Shown here: piece after piece, positions 1 to 12,615 of the stretch
Position numbering within the stretch: the stretch's first letter is position 1
How the letters are laid out: the number at the start of each line of letters is the position of its first letter
Assembly (NCBI RefSeq): GCF_050624435.1
Contig: NC_134546.1
Span: 42,301,501 to 42,365,500 of the forward strand
Source of the DNA: Tenrec ecaudatus
Taxonomy: Eukaryota > Chordata > Mammalia > Afrosoricida > Tenrecidae
Direction of reading: 5' to 3'
DNA: 64,000 bases
The notes under the pieces: generated by a model
Seen by the model: the letters and a program-made list of their open reading frames with translations, nothing else
Databases searched by the model: none
Told to the model about the DNA's origin: nothing
Program-made: the position numbers and the translations under genes

Positions 1-221
1 ACACCCTTCCCTTGCCCTTCCAGTAGCTGGCATTCTTTATGTCTCCCACCCTGACGTCGATTCTCACTCTATAAGACACCAAAGAGAAGTGATAAAGACT
101 CATCCTACTGTATGACTTCTATTTTAAACTTAAGTGATTGCATCTTCAAAGAAAGAACCTATTTCCAAAGATGACCCTGTTCGCAAATAGAGGGTTAAGA
201 GAAACATTTTGAAGGGAACCA

Positions 222-965
222 CTTAAAAAAATCATTTTATTGGAGGATTGTACAGCTCTTATCACAATCCATCCATCCATCCATCCATTGTGTGTCAAGA
301 ATATTTATACATTTGTTACCCTCTTCATTCTCAAAACATTTGCTTTCTAGTTGAGCCCTTGGTATCAGCTCCTCATTTTACCCCTCCCTCCCCGTTCCCC
401 ACTCCTTCATGAACCCTTGATAATTTTAAAATTATTAATATTTTATCATGTCTTACACTGTTTAACGTTTCCCTTCATTCACTTTTTTGTTGCCTGTTCC
501 GCAGGGAGGAGGTTATATGTAGATCCTTGTAATCGGTTCCCCCTTTCCACACCACCTTCCTTCTACCCTCCCGTATCACCACTCTCATCACTGGTCCTGA
601 AGGGATCATCCTCCCTGGATTCCCTGTGTTTCTAGTTCCTGTCTGTACCAGTGTACACCCTCTGGTCTAGCCGGATTTGTAAAGTTGGATTGGGATCATG
701 ATAGTTGGGGGTGGGGGGATGAAGCATTTCAGAACTAGAGGAAAGCTGTATGTTTCATCATTGCTACACTGCACACTGACTGACTTGTCTCCTCCCTGCG
801 ACCCTTCTGTAAAGGGATGCCCAGTGCCTATAGATGGGCTTTGGGTCTCCCATCTGCACTCCCCCTCATTCACAATGATATGAAATTTTATTCTTTGATA
901 ACTGATGCCTGATCCCTTCGACACCTCATTATCACACAGGCTGGGGTGACATTTTTATCCACAAT
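222..965 (-). mobile_element. L1 LINE 3' end (young subfamily), antisense
   Basis: The left end is the reverse complement of the polyadenylation region found in every young L1 3' end here (ATAAGAGTTGTATGAGCCCC, then AATAAAATGATTT). The body carries the CT-rich segment and the block around 600-960 that is shared with 28,500-29,270 and 39,750-40,440. Open frames in it are fortuitous. It lies just beside an older antisense L1. Confidence 0.8.
267..288. repeat. (ATCC)n microsatellite
   Basis: Five to six tandem ATCC units lie inside the L1 3' end, an expansion of the conserved CATACATCCAT motif seen in the other copies. Confidence 0.9.
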
Positions 966-1206
966 AGATCATGTGGCCATCACGATTATCACCACCTAAA
1001 TCCTCTAATGAATCATAAAGTCAACCAACTTCATACTATTCTTGTTGCTTAAGACAAAGAATGCAAAATGAAGTCTATAGCATCTTTTCTAAAATTTCTT
1101 GGCAAAAAGGAAACAACCAATCAACTGATCAAAATTTTCATTTAATTATCTTTACAGGAAATGCAAAGAACTGAGAAACAAAGCACACATAAAGGAAGTT
1201 ACCAAA
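965..1206. other. Unassigned sequence between two antisense L1 3' ends
   Basis: AT-rich single-copy-looking sequence; no gene or repeat family recognised. Confidence 0.4.
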
Positions 1207-2187
1207 CACATACTTAATTTTTTTTTTAATTGGGAGCTCTTTCCGAGGTTGTTACAATTCATAATTCAATTAGATAAAGCATAATTGTACAATTGCTACC
1301 ACCATCAGTTTCAAACTTTTCTTTCTTCTTGAACTCCTTGATATAAGCCATCCTCGATCCCCTTCATCCCCTGCCATACCCCCCAGGAATCCTTATTATT
1401 GTATTGTATATTATTATTGCAATATCTTATGTCATCCAAAGTATACATTTACCTGCAATTCTGTTGTGCATTCCCCTTGTGTGGGTTATACAGTCATCAT
1501 TGCTATCAGTTCCCCCTTTTACCAGCTCCCACTCCTGCCCTGATTCCTGTGCCCTCAGGAATCATTACTCCTCTTCCTGTTGCTGAAGGGTTATCTCTCT
1601 TGGCTTTAATGCATTGAATGAACTTAATTAGACAAATGGATCTATGCAGGTCTAACAAGATTGGTTAGGTAAAATAGAGATCATAATAGTAAGGGGAGGA
1701 AATATTAGAGAACTAGAGGATAGTTCTGCATGTCTTCAGTGCTATGCCACACTCTGGATATATCATCCCCTCCATGTGTACCTTCTACGAGGGACTATCA
1801 AATTAGCTTACAGATGGGTTTTGGGTCTTTATTTTCTACACGCTTCTTAACGTCATTTTTGTGTGTGCTCGTTTTTGAACTTCTGATACCTATTCCCATT
1901 GACACCTCATGATCATGCAGGCTGATGTGCTTCTTCAGTGTGGCCTTTTTTTTGCTTCCCTGAGAGGTGGCCACTTGCTTAATTCAAGCCTTTAAGACCA
2001 CAGATGCTACATCTTTGAATAGTCAGGTACCACCAGCTTTCTTCACCTCAGTTGCCATGCACCCATTTTGTCTTCAGCAATCATGTTGGAAAGGTGAGGA
2101 GCATATGACACCACATTATTAGAAGAAACAGTTCTTTTCTGAGGTAAGATTTGAGTAGAGACCCAAAGTCCAGCTGCATCCTTGTTG

Positions 2188-2233
<46 letters not shown>

Positions 2234-3480
2234 TTTCATATATTTACATATACATCTAAATAAATATAATTTTTACTTTCTTCTTCTTTCCTCTTTTTTC
2301 TTTTTCCTTCTTCCTGCACCACCACATTCACCCATTGTTCACCACTCAATAGTTCCTTTCAGAGAGGTTTCAATTGATCATATGGGAACTTTACACCCTC
2401 CTCACCCTCAATTTTAGTACCCTTGCTATTCTCCTGGCCCTGTTGTTATTGGCTTATCTGGTTGCTGTCTCCTTTCTTGTTTATCCTGAATATCTTAGAC
2501 ACTGAAAAGATAGATACTAAAAGGGGAGAAAAAAAAGACCACACAACTCATTCCAAGCCTAACTGTTATCCTGACCTCGAGCAGATGCATATCTCTCTGT
2601 TAGGTAGAGAGAAGGACATGTTATAAGCCATCAGTCTAGTCCCCATTTTTCTCAGGGTGCCAAATCCCAACACCTGCTTACCCAACAGCACTTATGCCCT
2701 TTTAGTCCTTAGTATTTGTGACCCAAAGGCATGCCTTCTACCAGTCCCCATTGATCCTCCTACAGTCAGGGATGGAGCTGTCTAGTTCCTTCCCTCACCA
2801 TGCTGTTACATTTTTAGACTATCAGTGTGGCCTCATTGTAAGTAACCCCCAACCAGTTCAGAGGTGCCAAGCGCTGCCCCCCCCACCCCACCCCCCACCC
2901 CCTTCAGAAGTCTACAATAGGGATTAATCATGGACCCTGTGGCTTTGCTTCCCCTGCTGGTCTCTTGCAATCCCCTCTTGGTTTGCCCCCTGGTGGGTGG
3001 GTCAGACTGGCTGCTTTCTTCAAACTGCATCTTCAGTGATTTCCTCTGTAGTGCTGTCGTGTAGGGAGAGGGTGTCATGTCTCCAGCTGAGGCTAGCCTT
3101 GCAGTTCTCTCCCGTGAACAAGTTGTTACCCTCAAGCATTGATGAACCTGAATGAAGTCTACTTTCTCTCTCCCTTTCTTATGGAGATATAAACAATACC
3201 TTCTCATTGGGGGCATTAGTGCCCTAGTCCCCCATTGCCATCTTCTTTTCTTCCCCCATCCCTCTGTGGGTCTTAAAGGCACATAGGAGTGGGGGTGGTG
3301 GTGGTAGTGGTGTGTTTTTAGCACAGTGGCTTGCTACATCTTTTTACTTTCTTTATTTTTTTGATGACATATGAATCATTGGGTTTGGTCTGATTCATGC
3401 CAAAGAATCTGGTCCTCAGCCTGTTCATTTTTCCCTGTGCCCGTTCTGCTGTTTGCACTTACCTCAGTGGACTCATGTAG
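1207..3480 (-). mobile_element. L1 LINE long 3'UTR (older subfamily), antisense
   Basis: It starts at a T-rich 3' end near 1207 and matches, in diverged form, the 3'UTR blocks seen at 36,475-38,090 and 39,745-41,588. The block at 1920-2090 (TTTAAGACCACAGATGCTAC) corresponds to the one near 37,590. The block at 3000-3240 aligns with 41,220-41,500. It passes without a break into antisense ORF2 at about 3480, so the 3'UTR is about 2.2 kb. The 163-aa frame on the minus strand at 2833-3324 is part of this UTR and has no recognisable domain. Confidence 0.7.
2193..2231. repeat. (AC)n microsatellite
   Basis: About 19 uninterrupted AC dinucleotides, inside the L1 3'UTR. Poly-Thr/His or Cys/Val frames here are artefacts. 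Confidence 0.97.
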
Positions 3481-4985
3481 TACTTGTCCTTTTGTGCTTG
3501 GCAAACTTCACTCAGCATAATATCCTCCAAGTCTTTCCATGAGACGAGGTGCTTCATCTTTTTATTACCATTTTTAGGGGGATGTGTAGTATTCTGTTGT
3601 GTGTACATACCAGAGATTTTTAATTTATTCATAAATTGGTGGAAATTTAAGCTGTTTCCAATTCTTTGCGATTGTGAACTGCACGGTGATGAACATTGGA
3701 GTGCAGATGTCTGGTCATGGCCGGTTTCTTATTTTTTTTTCCTGAGTATATGCCCAGTAGTCGAATATCTGCGTCATAAGGTAACTTGATTTCCATCTGT
3801 TTTAGGTATCATCAAGTTGCTTTCCACAGTGGCTATATATATCTACCAGACCACCAGCAGCAAATGAGAGTTTCTATCTCACCACATCCCCTCCAACATT
3901 TGTTGCTTTCTGAATTTTTGAATTGGGCTATTTTTGAGGGTACTATGTGGTATCTCATAGTCGTTTAAATGTGCATTTCCTGCATAGCTACTTATCAGGA
4001 ACATTTTCTCATGTGTTGTGTTAGTCTAAGGATTTTAGAGAAACAAATTCACAGAAACTCGTGTATAAGACAGAGTTTTATATAAAGAAAATATCAAGAA
4101 AACATCCCAACCCAGTGCTTCCCAAGCCCACAAGTCCAACATTAGCTTATATGTCTGACACCAATACACAAAGTATCTGCCATCTTACAAAACAGATGCA
4201 ATAATGCTGACTGCAGGAGGAAAGCCAAGTCAGTGAATGTATAAGCAACTCAGCGCTGGCAGGGGTCTCCACATGGCTGCTGCTCCAGCACCCAGGACTG
4301 CATTGGGGTAGGTCTATGTGGATTCTCCTCTGGGATGTCTTGCAGGAAGTAAGCCTTGCCAGCTGAATCAGGGAACTGGCTAAGGCAGCTGCACCCTGGT
4401 CTGACCATCAGAAAGCAAGAGACCCAAGAACAAGAAAGGCCAGGCTCACAGGCCATTTATCCCTCTGCCCTTCAGTTAACCCCACATGTGTTTACTGGCT
4501 AGGTTGGCACAATAAATTACCGTATATGTTTATTGGTCATTCAGGATTCTTCCCTTGTGAATCTTCTGTTCAAGTCTTTCGTCTCCCTCCTCAGTGGACA
4601 ATTTGTTTTTTCCAATTGTAAGCTTGCAGAATTCTATAGATTTTAGTAATAAGCCCATTGTCTGATATGTCATTGCTAAATATCTTTTCCCAGCCTGAGG
4701 GTTTTCTTATTACTCTCTTCATGAAGTCTGGATATATACAAGTGTTTCATCTTAGTATGTTCCACTCAGCTATTTTATCTTCCTCTGTGTGTATTCATCT
4801 TTATTTTTGATAGCCCGGGTGTTGCTTGTACTGAGGTTCTTAACTTTTTCCTAGTTCTCTCATTGATGATTCTGACTGTTTGGGGTTTGACATCAAGGTC
4901 TATGATCCACCTTGAATTTGTTCTTGCAAACACATCTTCTCAATGAGGAGTATTCACTAAGTGAATAGTTTGAGCTTCTGTTAAA
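3480..4985 (-). mobile_element. L1 LINE ORF2 3' portion, antisense (interrupted by LTR)
   Basis: The sequence matches the reverse complement of the C-terminal part of mammalian L1 ORF2, including the segment read in antisense as TCCACAGTGGC and the region around 4560-4980. Stops and frameshifts are numerous. A solo LTR at 4017-4524 splits it; ORF2 resumes after 4525. Confidence 0.8.
4017..4524 (-). mobile_element. Solo LTR, ERVL-like, family A
   Basis: On the plus strand it begins TGTGTTAGTC; read in its own orientation it ends GACTAACACA and carries TATTGTGCCAACC close to its start. It is about 500 bp and closely resembles the elements at 56,821 and 61,270. The bases before and after (TGTGT / TATGT) fit a 5-bp target duplication with one mismatch. 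It is inserted in antisense L1 ORF2. No internal viral genes are present. Confidence 0.65.
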
Positions 4986-5009
4986 AGTCAATTACATAGA
5001 GAAAAAAAA

Positions 5010-7640
5010 AACAGTACTTGATTAAAAAGTCTTAAGAAAATGACATTTAAATTAAGTAGGAGTCAACTGAACTAACATGACTGAGCAACCCACTGAAACT
5101 GATAATAGCACCACAATGCTGAAGAAATAGCAGTTAACTGCAGTACACAAAGACAAGCAAGAACGCATCCAAAAACAACTGAATGGACCTAGAAGCAAAG
5201 GGTTACTCTATAGAAGAGGCTCTGGAATTTCCAGAAATAGAGTTATAAAGAATGGTGTTCACATGCTTTGAACAGATTGAGGAAAGAATTGAAAAACTAG
5301 GGACCCTAAATGAAATTGATTTTGAGAAAATAAACAAGATAACAGAATTACATAATATGTTAAAAATAACTCAGTAAAAGAATTGAAGGAAGTGAAAATG
5401 GAATTAGTCAACCCAAAGACAATTGCTTGGAATAAAACTGATGAGAGAAACAATCAACACAAGTGCAAAGAAGTCAGAAGAAACTCTATGAATGATGGGA
5501 GACACCACCAAAAGAAACAGTCTATGTCTCGTTGGAATCCCAGCACACGAAGAACAAAACTATTGAGGTTGTTCTACAGGAACTAACTGAAAACATTTCC
5601 CCTGAGAACAGGAACCATAAATGGATGACTCCTATTAACCATACTTATTGAACTTTGTGCTAGAAATCTTAGACAGAAACATTAAATAAAAAATTAAAAG
5701 AATCAAAATGTGCAAAGAAGCAGTGAAACACACTATTTGCAGGTGGTATGTTTTTAGATGTAGAAAACCCCCCAAATTCACTAAAAATTGTTGGAAAAAA
5801 ATCAAAATATGTGGCCATATGGTAAAATATAAAATTAAACCCCCCTAAAACCAAAAACACAAAGGAAACCAACATAAAACAATCAGATTCATGCATACTA
5901 ACAGAGAACTCTGAAACAGACATGAACATAAACAATGCCCCCACTCCCCATGGAAATGAACAACAGAAACCTGGGTGAAGGGAGATAGAGGACAATGGAA
6001 GATATGAAAATAATAATTCATAATTTATTAAGGATTCACAAGAGTGGGAGGGTGAAGGAGAAAAAAGGAGCTGATATGAAGGGCTCAAGTAGAAAGAAAA
6101 AGTTTTGAAAATGAGTATGGCAACTTATGTACAAATGTGCTTGATACAATCGATTTATGGAATGTTATAAGAGCTGTAAGAGCCCCAATAAAATGATTCA
6201 AAGGGGAAAAAAGTACCATTTAAAATTGCCACGTAAAGTAAAATACTTAGGAATAAAACTAAAGAGACAAAAGACCTGTAACAAGAAAATTACAGAACAT
6301 TATTACAAGAAACCAAGAGACCTATGCAAATAGAAAAATATACCATGTTCATGGATAGGAAGGCTTACTTTTGGGAAAATGTCAGTACTACCATTAGCAA
6401 TAAATACAATGCAATTTTGATCTAAATCCCAACTTGGATAAACTAATTACTAACTTCATATGGAGAACATACAGACCTAAGGTACGCAAATAACTCCTTA
6501 AAAAGAACAAAGTAGGAGGTCTCGCAATAATGGACCTTAAAGCCTCCCACAGTCCAACAGGAGTCAATATATGCTGCTACTGTTACAATGATGGATACAT
6601 AAACCAGTGGAACAGAATAGAAAACCCAGAAATAAATGCATTAACCTACAGAAAAGTCATGTTTGTAAAAGGCCAAAACGGGACCATATCTTCAACAAAT
6701 CATGATAGCAAAATGTGATCTCAATCTGTGGAAGAATGAAATAGGATTGATACCTCACTCCATGTACAAAATCAAACTAAAGATGGATCAAAGACCTAAA
6801 TGTAAATGACAGGGCAGTAACAATCATCAATGAGAAAAAAGAGACAAATTTAACGGCCCTATTCCAGGACACAGATATACTATCAAATATAATGAAGGAA
6901 ACATACACAGAAGCCCAAATCGATGACTGGGACCTTCTAAACTAAGATACTTATGGGCATCAAAAGACTTCATCAAAAGAGTGAAAGGAGAGCCCATGGA
7001 CTGGGACAAATCTTTAACAATTTCACCACAGAAAAGGGACTAATCTCTAAAATGTATAGAATATGTTAAAAATAAGGTAAATAATACAATTAGAAGGTAA
7101 GCAAAAGACATGAACACATAGTTCACTAACAAAGACATTTAAATGACTAACAAGCACAAGAAAAAATGCTGATTACAGTCACTCTCCATCTGAGCAAAGC
7201 AAATCAAAACAATAATCAGATATGATCATATACTGATAATGATAGGTCAATTTAAAAAATATATAGAAAATCACAAATTCTGAAGAGGGTGTAAAGAGAT
7301 GGGAACTCTCATATACTGCTTGTGGGTCTGTAAACATGCACAAAAGTTGTAGAAAGTGACACGGCACAACTAAAACAACTACGAATGGGATTCACAACCT
7401 ACAGTTTCTTCTGCTGGGTATATACCCTGTAATAGGAAGAGACATTACATGAATATAGATATTCACTCTCATATACAGTACTTCCAGTCAGGACCATTCA
7501 CAATAGCAAGAAATTATAAACAACCCAGAGCCCACTAACAGAAAGTGACTAAGAATTAAAGGACACATATTATATGATACCTTACCTCTAAGGGTAAATA
7601 CCAAGACTAACATAAAGAGCTGTTCTCAGGTCATGTAATT
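5010..7640 (+). mobile_element. L1 LINE, sense, decayed ORF1 and ORF2 remnants
   Basis: From 5040 to 5620 it looks like the coiled-coil and central part of ORF1 (lysine- and glutamate-rich, including AATCCCAGCACACGAAGAAC). From 5641 the sequence jumps to the reverse transcriptase part of ORF2 and runs to the ORF2 C-terminus near 7640. The jump implies an internal deletion. A younger L1 3' end (5938-6205) is inserted between two ORF2 segments. Many stops; not functional. Confidence 0.75.
5938..6205 (+). mobile_element. L1 3' end nested inside older L1 ORF2
   Basis: It contains the family's terminal block (GGGCTCAAGTAGAAAG, then a dinucleotide-poor stretch, then AGCCCCAATAAAATGATTC). ORF2 reads continuously across it when the insert is ignored. 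Confidence 0.75.
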
Positions 7641-7816
7641 GTTTGATATGGTCTCTATAACAATGTGGTGGTGTGTCTGTCTAATGCTTATAATCTATTT
7701 ATTACTCTTTAATTTGTGTGTTATAAAAACCACTTCTTCAGATAAGGTCTCATCTCAGCAGGTGTCAGATTTTTATTTATGGCAGTGTGGGAGAGCATCG
7801 GATATATCTTGTCATA

Positions 7817-8240
7817 TGTGTTAGGCCAAGTTGGCTAGAGAAATAAATCCAGTGACAGATATGTGTATAAGAAAGAGCTTCATATCAAGAAGTAATTATA
7901 TATCAAGGAAACATCCCAGTCCAGTCCAACTCAAGTCCATAAGTCAGATTCTAGTCCATGAGTCCCTCTTCCAACTGATGCAGCCACATGCAATGATGCA
8001 GAATGCAGGAAGACCACAGAATGGTGGGTAAAAAATCATATGGACCCAATGGCAGGGTTTTGAGTAGTTTTTCAGCAGAAAGGTAAAGGTAGAGAGAAGG
8101 GGAGGTTTCCAGCACTCTCCTTATGAGAAGGCCATGCCCACAAGGAGTCACCATCAGACTATGACCAGATTAATAGGCTAAACTACACCCCTACAGTTTT
8201 ATATATCTTCAAGTTAAGATGAAATTATGTGATTACCACA
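7817..8240 (-). mobile_element. Solo LTR, ERVL-like, family B
   Basis: Plus-strand ends are TGTGTTAGG and TTACCACA, i.e. TG...CA in LTR orientation. The flanks TCATA and CCATA form a 5-bp duplication with one mismatch. It shares the AACATCCCAG...CAAGTCCATAAG segment with 52,274-52,831. Confidence 0.65.
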
Positions 8241-8295
8241 CCATATAATATTGTCACATGCTCACTCCAAATTAATAGACGCCCCTCAAATAGTG

Positions 8296-8478
8296 ACCTG
8301 GTGGTATAGGGCTATGCATTGGGCTCTTAATCATGAGGTTAGCAGTTAGAAACTATGAACCACTCCGAGAGAGAAAGATGAGGCTTCTTATTCCCATAAA
8401 GAGTTAACATTTTGGAAACTAAAAGGGACAGTCCGACTCTGTCATATAGGCTTGTTATGAGTCAAAATTTCCTTGTTG
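8296..8478 (+). mobile_element. AfroSINE-type SINE
   Basis: A tRNA-derived head (GACCTGGTGGTATAGGGCTA, with a B-box-like GGTTAGCAGTT segment) is followed by the conserved tail (CTCTGTCATATAGGCTTGTTATGAGTCA). This matches the Afrotherian SINE pattern, moderately diverged. Confidence 0.8.
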
Positions 8479-8499
8479 AAGTGAGATTTTGGAGTATAG

Positions 8500-9031
8500 T
8501 GAAAACCAGTGAACTTCAATGTATTTCATGACCACAGGAAGGAGGAGTGGAATGTTTGTCTTTGAGAAGACCTCTGTGATGCTTAGGGATAATGGTTAGA
8601 CACTATGGGCTAAAGGAGTCCAATCTATCAATCAAGCACAAGGCGATGACCCCTTGGGAATGTGGGCTCTTGTATAAGAGAGAGAACTAGCAGAGTTGAA
8701 ATCTCTTTGGCCTTTGCATTTTTCTAGAGCTAGACCTTGCATCTGGTTCATCGGTCTCCCTTTGTTTTACCTGGCAATCCTTGTGCATTCATTTAGCCAA
8801 ATTTGGATCTATTTGCCTCTGCATCCATCAGACTGTGCCTCCACTGCCTCTGCTTCATCATCCTGCTTCCTGTTATCAGCTTCCACTAGTCAAGAGAAGC
8901 CTGCCTTGAATCAGACTGGGTTTACCTCCTTCTACAACTGTGTAAGTCGTCTAATGATGCAAATTATTTCTATATACACACCCATACAAGTGTCACTGGT
9001 TTTGCTTCTCTAAAGAATCCAACCTAACACA
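8500..9031 (+). mobile_element. LTR-like repeat, family D
   Basis: The right end, TTTGCTTCTCTAAAGAATCC then AACCTAACACA, is the same terminal pattern as the other ERVL-like LTRs here, in sense orientation. The body differs from families A to C, and the left boundary and any target duplication were not found. The 105-aa frame inside has no known domain. Confidence 0.5.
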
Positions 9032-9620
9032 ACTCTCAAAGGGAGAGTCTGCCCAGTATTATCTTGCTAATCATGAATTTATTTTCAACCCAATGGCCCT
9101 GGATTTTAGAATGTGTTTTTTCAAGGTGTATAGGATTCTTTATAGATCATAGCAGAGTCATGTGATTTGAAAAGGACTTTACTTTAAACACACCTGTTAG
9201 AGATTAAGAGATGCAAGGAACTGACATTATCCTACGGACTTAATATTGCAATACTCCAATGTGACAAGAAGCAGAGGACCCTCTCCGTAGATCCTCAACT
9301 TGGAAATCAGTGGAATTTGGTTAAAATCTCTTTTGAGGTTGCCCAAATATGGGACAGTAAGAGCATTACATACTTGTTTTTCTCATACTTTGCTTTTTGT
9401 GACATGTCTTAGTTCTGTTCTGTAAACATAGCTTTACCTTTTCTTCTTTTTTTTTCTGACCTTCATTGCTTGCTTAAACAGTGTTCAATTACTTAAGTGA
9501 GCATCCTATGTATTTTAGTCTAAAATCCTGTTTGATATACATATATTTTACTTTTCTCAATGGTATTTTAAAATCAATAACCTTGGTGAGATTAATGATA
9601 CTAATATTAGAATTGTAGAT
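9032..9620. other. Unassigned AT-rich sequence
   Basis: No coding region or clear repeat family seen. Confidence 0.4.
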
Positions 9621-9812
9621 ATTTGATGGCATAGCAGTTACATGCTGGACTGTTATCCTAAAGGTTGGCAGTTCAAAACCACCAGTCACTACACAGGAGA
9701 AAGACAGGGTTTTCTACTCCAGTAAACAGTTATTGTCTTAAAAACTCAAAGCATGCAGTCTTACCCTGCTTTATAGGGTCACTAAACATTGGCATTACCT
9801 AGATAGTAGTGT
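9621..9812 (+). mobile_element. AfroSINE-type SINE
   Basis: The B-box-like GTTGGCAGTTCAAAACCACC and the downstream GCTTTATAGGGTCACTA are clear. Sense orientation, 5' end diverged. Confidence 0.85.
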
Positions 9813-9884
9813 GAAAGAGAGAATATTAGAATTAATGTCTCATGGAGGTTAGTTAAATTATTTCTCAGTATACTGATAAATGGA

Positions 9885-10020
9885 AAGTATATATATCTAT
9901 ATACACACACAGTAAGCTGGCACTAAAGTGGAATGTATATATACATACATACACAAAATTGCATACACATACATATATATGCATACACATAATAAATATA
10001 TTTTATATAATTTAAATAAA
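9885..10020. repeat. AT-rich (TA)n/(CATA)n low-complexity tract
   Basis: Interspersed ATAT and CATA repeats with no fixed unit. Confidence 0.8.
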
Positions 10021-10039
10021 TGAATTTATTTTGAGTTCC

Positions 10040-10540
10040 ACTTAATTGTAAGCCCTAATGTAAGAATAATAGTTCTTACCATATAATCCTTCTCAATACT
10101 TACCTTCAAGTGATCACTGAAGATATGCATGCTCGAGCAAAGTGTGGTAAAGAAAGCAGATGGTGTCTGGCTATCAGGAAGTATAGCATCTGAGGTCTTC
10201 AAGGCTTGTCCTTGAAAAGGCAGTGAACTAACTGAGGCATCAGCTAAGTCCTCACAGAAGGAGCACACTCGACTCTGTGTTACAGGATTGTAAGTAATAA
10301 AATGCAAACTCAGAGGGATTTTTATTAGAGAGTGTATTCTGAGCATTCAGTTTTCAAAGGCTATGGAAGACAGTGAAAGCCCACGATCCATCTGCAGAGT
10401 GCTCACATGAACTAAGCCTCTATTGAACTTCTTGAGACACTGACTAGGAATGTGAATAGTCTTCCCCTCAGTCAGAGTGCATTGGTAAGTGGATTACTGC
10501 AGATATCATTAGATTAAAATTTCACACCTTATTATTTATT
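10040..10540 (+). mobile_element. L1 3'UTR internal fragment, sense (older subfamily)
   Basis: AGCAAAGTGTGGTAAAGAAAGCAGATGG aligns with the reverse complement of 37,615-37,740 (the segment near TTCATCGCCACACTTTGC). The terminal poly-A block is missing. Flanking boundaries are uncertain. Confidence 0.6.
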
Positions 10541-11515
10541 CCCCTTTAGATCCACTCCCTGGCTTCCTCCTTACATTTAAGAAGGCAAACTTCCAGGAGG
10601 TAGCTTTCTAACTAGTTTAAATATATATATATCAAAATTTGCTGACTTTTCGCATTAAAAGTGAATATATCAATCAAAAGGAAAAAAATCATGAGATTGG
10701 TGATTATGTATAGATATACAGAAAACATAAGGTTAGTGTATATATATATATATATATATATACATATACACACAATGCTATGGTAACATTATCAATTTTC
10801 TTCAAGATACCAGTGTGTTAGTGACTTTAACCAGAAAACAGATTTAGGAAAGAAGTAGAAAACCAGGAAGCAAGAGTTTAAATACTTTTACATTCTGAAA
10901 AACACATTTCTTAAGTGAGATCTAATAAGACATTGAAAACTTTATTTTCTCAAGATATTTCCAGATCTTTATTTCTCATTGTTGGCTGTAGCTATACAAA
11001 AATGAAAAATTCATATTGAATATATATTTCTCAAATTCTATGCTTTCTTAGAAAATGTATATAAGTCATTGGCTTCCTAGACTGTTTATCAAAGCTACCT
11101 ATTAAAGTTGAATAATAACTGATATTTTCTATTGTATGCAAGAATTCTCAGCACTAAGTCCATGAAGACAGTAAAGAAACTGAGTATATTTTCCTTTGAA
11201 TGAAACAATTTAGCAGGTCCATTTATCAGCATTAGTGTAAGAATAGGATAACTACAAATTAAAAAATAAAACTTGTTGATATTTAGCATTAAAAAGTGAG
11301 CATATCAATCAAAAGAAAAAAATGAGTTGGTGTGTTAAAGGAATTGAGTTGTGGATAAAATAAAAAATGAGCATAATAAAAATAAGAAAGAAAGAATGTA
11401 AACTAAATCATGTGTTTTAGTCTTAACTTTGTTGTGGATATGTGAGCTGGTTTGATAAAGAGTATTTGTATCTATATTTACCTTAGCTTCTAACATAGCC
11501 AGAAATGTGGTGGAG
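10541..11515. other. Unassigned AT-rich interval
   Basis: It contains a (TA)n tract at about 10,739-10,772 and a repeated phrase (AGCATTAAAAAGTGA... AATATATCAATCAAAAG, near 10,653 and 11,285) that suggests a small tandem or dispersed duplication. No gene seen. Confidence 0.4.
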
Positions 11516-11705
11516 TATAAAAGCCAAACACTTCCATTCAGTCAATTCTGACTCATGAGAACCCTGTAGAACAGGAGTATTGTCCCTGTGGGTGTCACAA
11601 GATTGTAACTCTTTATGGGCGTAGAAAGGCTTATCTTTCTCCCACAGAGCAGATAATGGTTTTGAACTTCTGACATCTGGGTTAGCAGCTCAATATATAA
11701 CCCCG
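11516..11705 (-). mobile_element. AfroSINE-type SINE, antisense
   Basis: It begins with the reversed tail (TCAGTCAATTCTGACTCATG) and ends with the reversed head near GGGTTAGCAGCTCAATA. Confidence 0.8.
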
Positions 11706-11852
11706 GGGGGTGTGGGGAGAAGCATTATGAAGCTTTCTTAGATATGTCCAAACACCCTGAGGAAATGAACTGTTCACTCTATGGTATCATGACTAGGAAA
11801 AACCATGGTTAATTGGCATAACCTAGTTCAAGAGGAAAACATATTCTACATT

Positions 11853-12030
11853 GGTGAGTAGTCCAGGTGGTGTAGATGTCAGCAGTTTGAAACCACAAAG
11901 TACACCAGGGGAGAAAGATGAAGTTTTCTTTACATGTAGTGGGTCAGTCTCAGAAACCCACCAGGGCAGTCTTATCTTATCCTATACGGTTGTTATATAT
12001 TGGAATTGACTCAATGGCAGTTACTATATT
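11853..12030 (+). mobile_element. AfroSINE-type SINE
   Basis: Head GTCCAGGTGGTGTAGATG, middle CCAGGGGAGAAAGATGAAG, tail TTGGAATTGACTCAATGGCA. Internally shortened in the head. Confidence 0.8.
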
Positions 12031-12615
12031 GTTGTTGAGTACAAACAGGGGTCTTAAAAGCCCAGGAACAGCCATGTAACTATTGCTCTTGCCCCACTGG
12101 AGTAAAAGAGTGATGAAAATCAAATGCTTCAATACCAATTCCTATGGAAGGATCATATTGTAATATTCTGGATAGAGTGGGAGAAAAAGGTAGAACAAAG
12201 CTCCAAATCATAAAAAAGACCGGATTTACTGGTCAGAAGAAATTTGTAGGATATCCTCCTGCCCCCCACAACAAATTGCTGGGCCCTTAGTCAAGTTTCT
12301 CTTCAGGTAAATTATTGAACTGCACTTACCCCTAGGGGTAAATCATCACACATTTAAAATTAGAAGGGTTAGGAAATGAAACAAGAAAAAAACAGTGGAA
12401 GGTGGAAGGAGGGATGGAACATTGCGGGAATTGCAATGAAGGGGTTAAAAGAAAATGTCTTGGAATTGTTTAATGCAAAGCAGATTATTTTCACTGTAAA
12501 CTGTCACCTAATTCAAAATAATAATTTTTAAAACTACACAAAAAACATTGTATACATGAACATTTCAGTAACAGTTTTAGTTCTTTCAAATGGAAAGCCT
12601 ATGGCGAAAGGTATG
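12031..12615. other. Possible unidentified repeat
   Basis: The phrase AAAAAAGACCGGATTTACTGGTC and its context look repeat-derived, but I could not assign a family with confidence. No gene seen. Confidence 0.3.

Noticed and set aside
2151-2417. Thr/His-repeat protein frame
   Set aside because: Produced by the (AC)n microsatellite.
2833-3324. 163-aa open frame on the minus strand
   Set aside because: It lies within the antisense L1 3'UTR that aligns with 41,220-41,500; low-complexity His/Gly ends, no domain.
4017-4524. Full endogenous retrovirus
   Set aside because: Only a solo LTR; no second LTR or internal gene segment adjoins it, and the same holds for the other LTRs.
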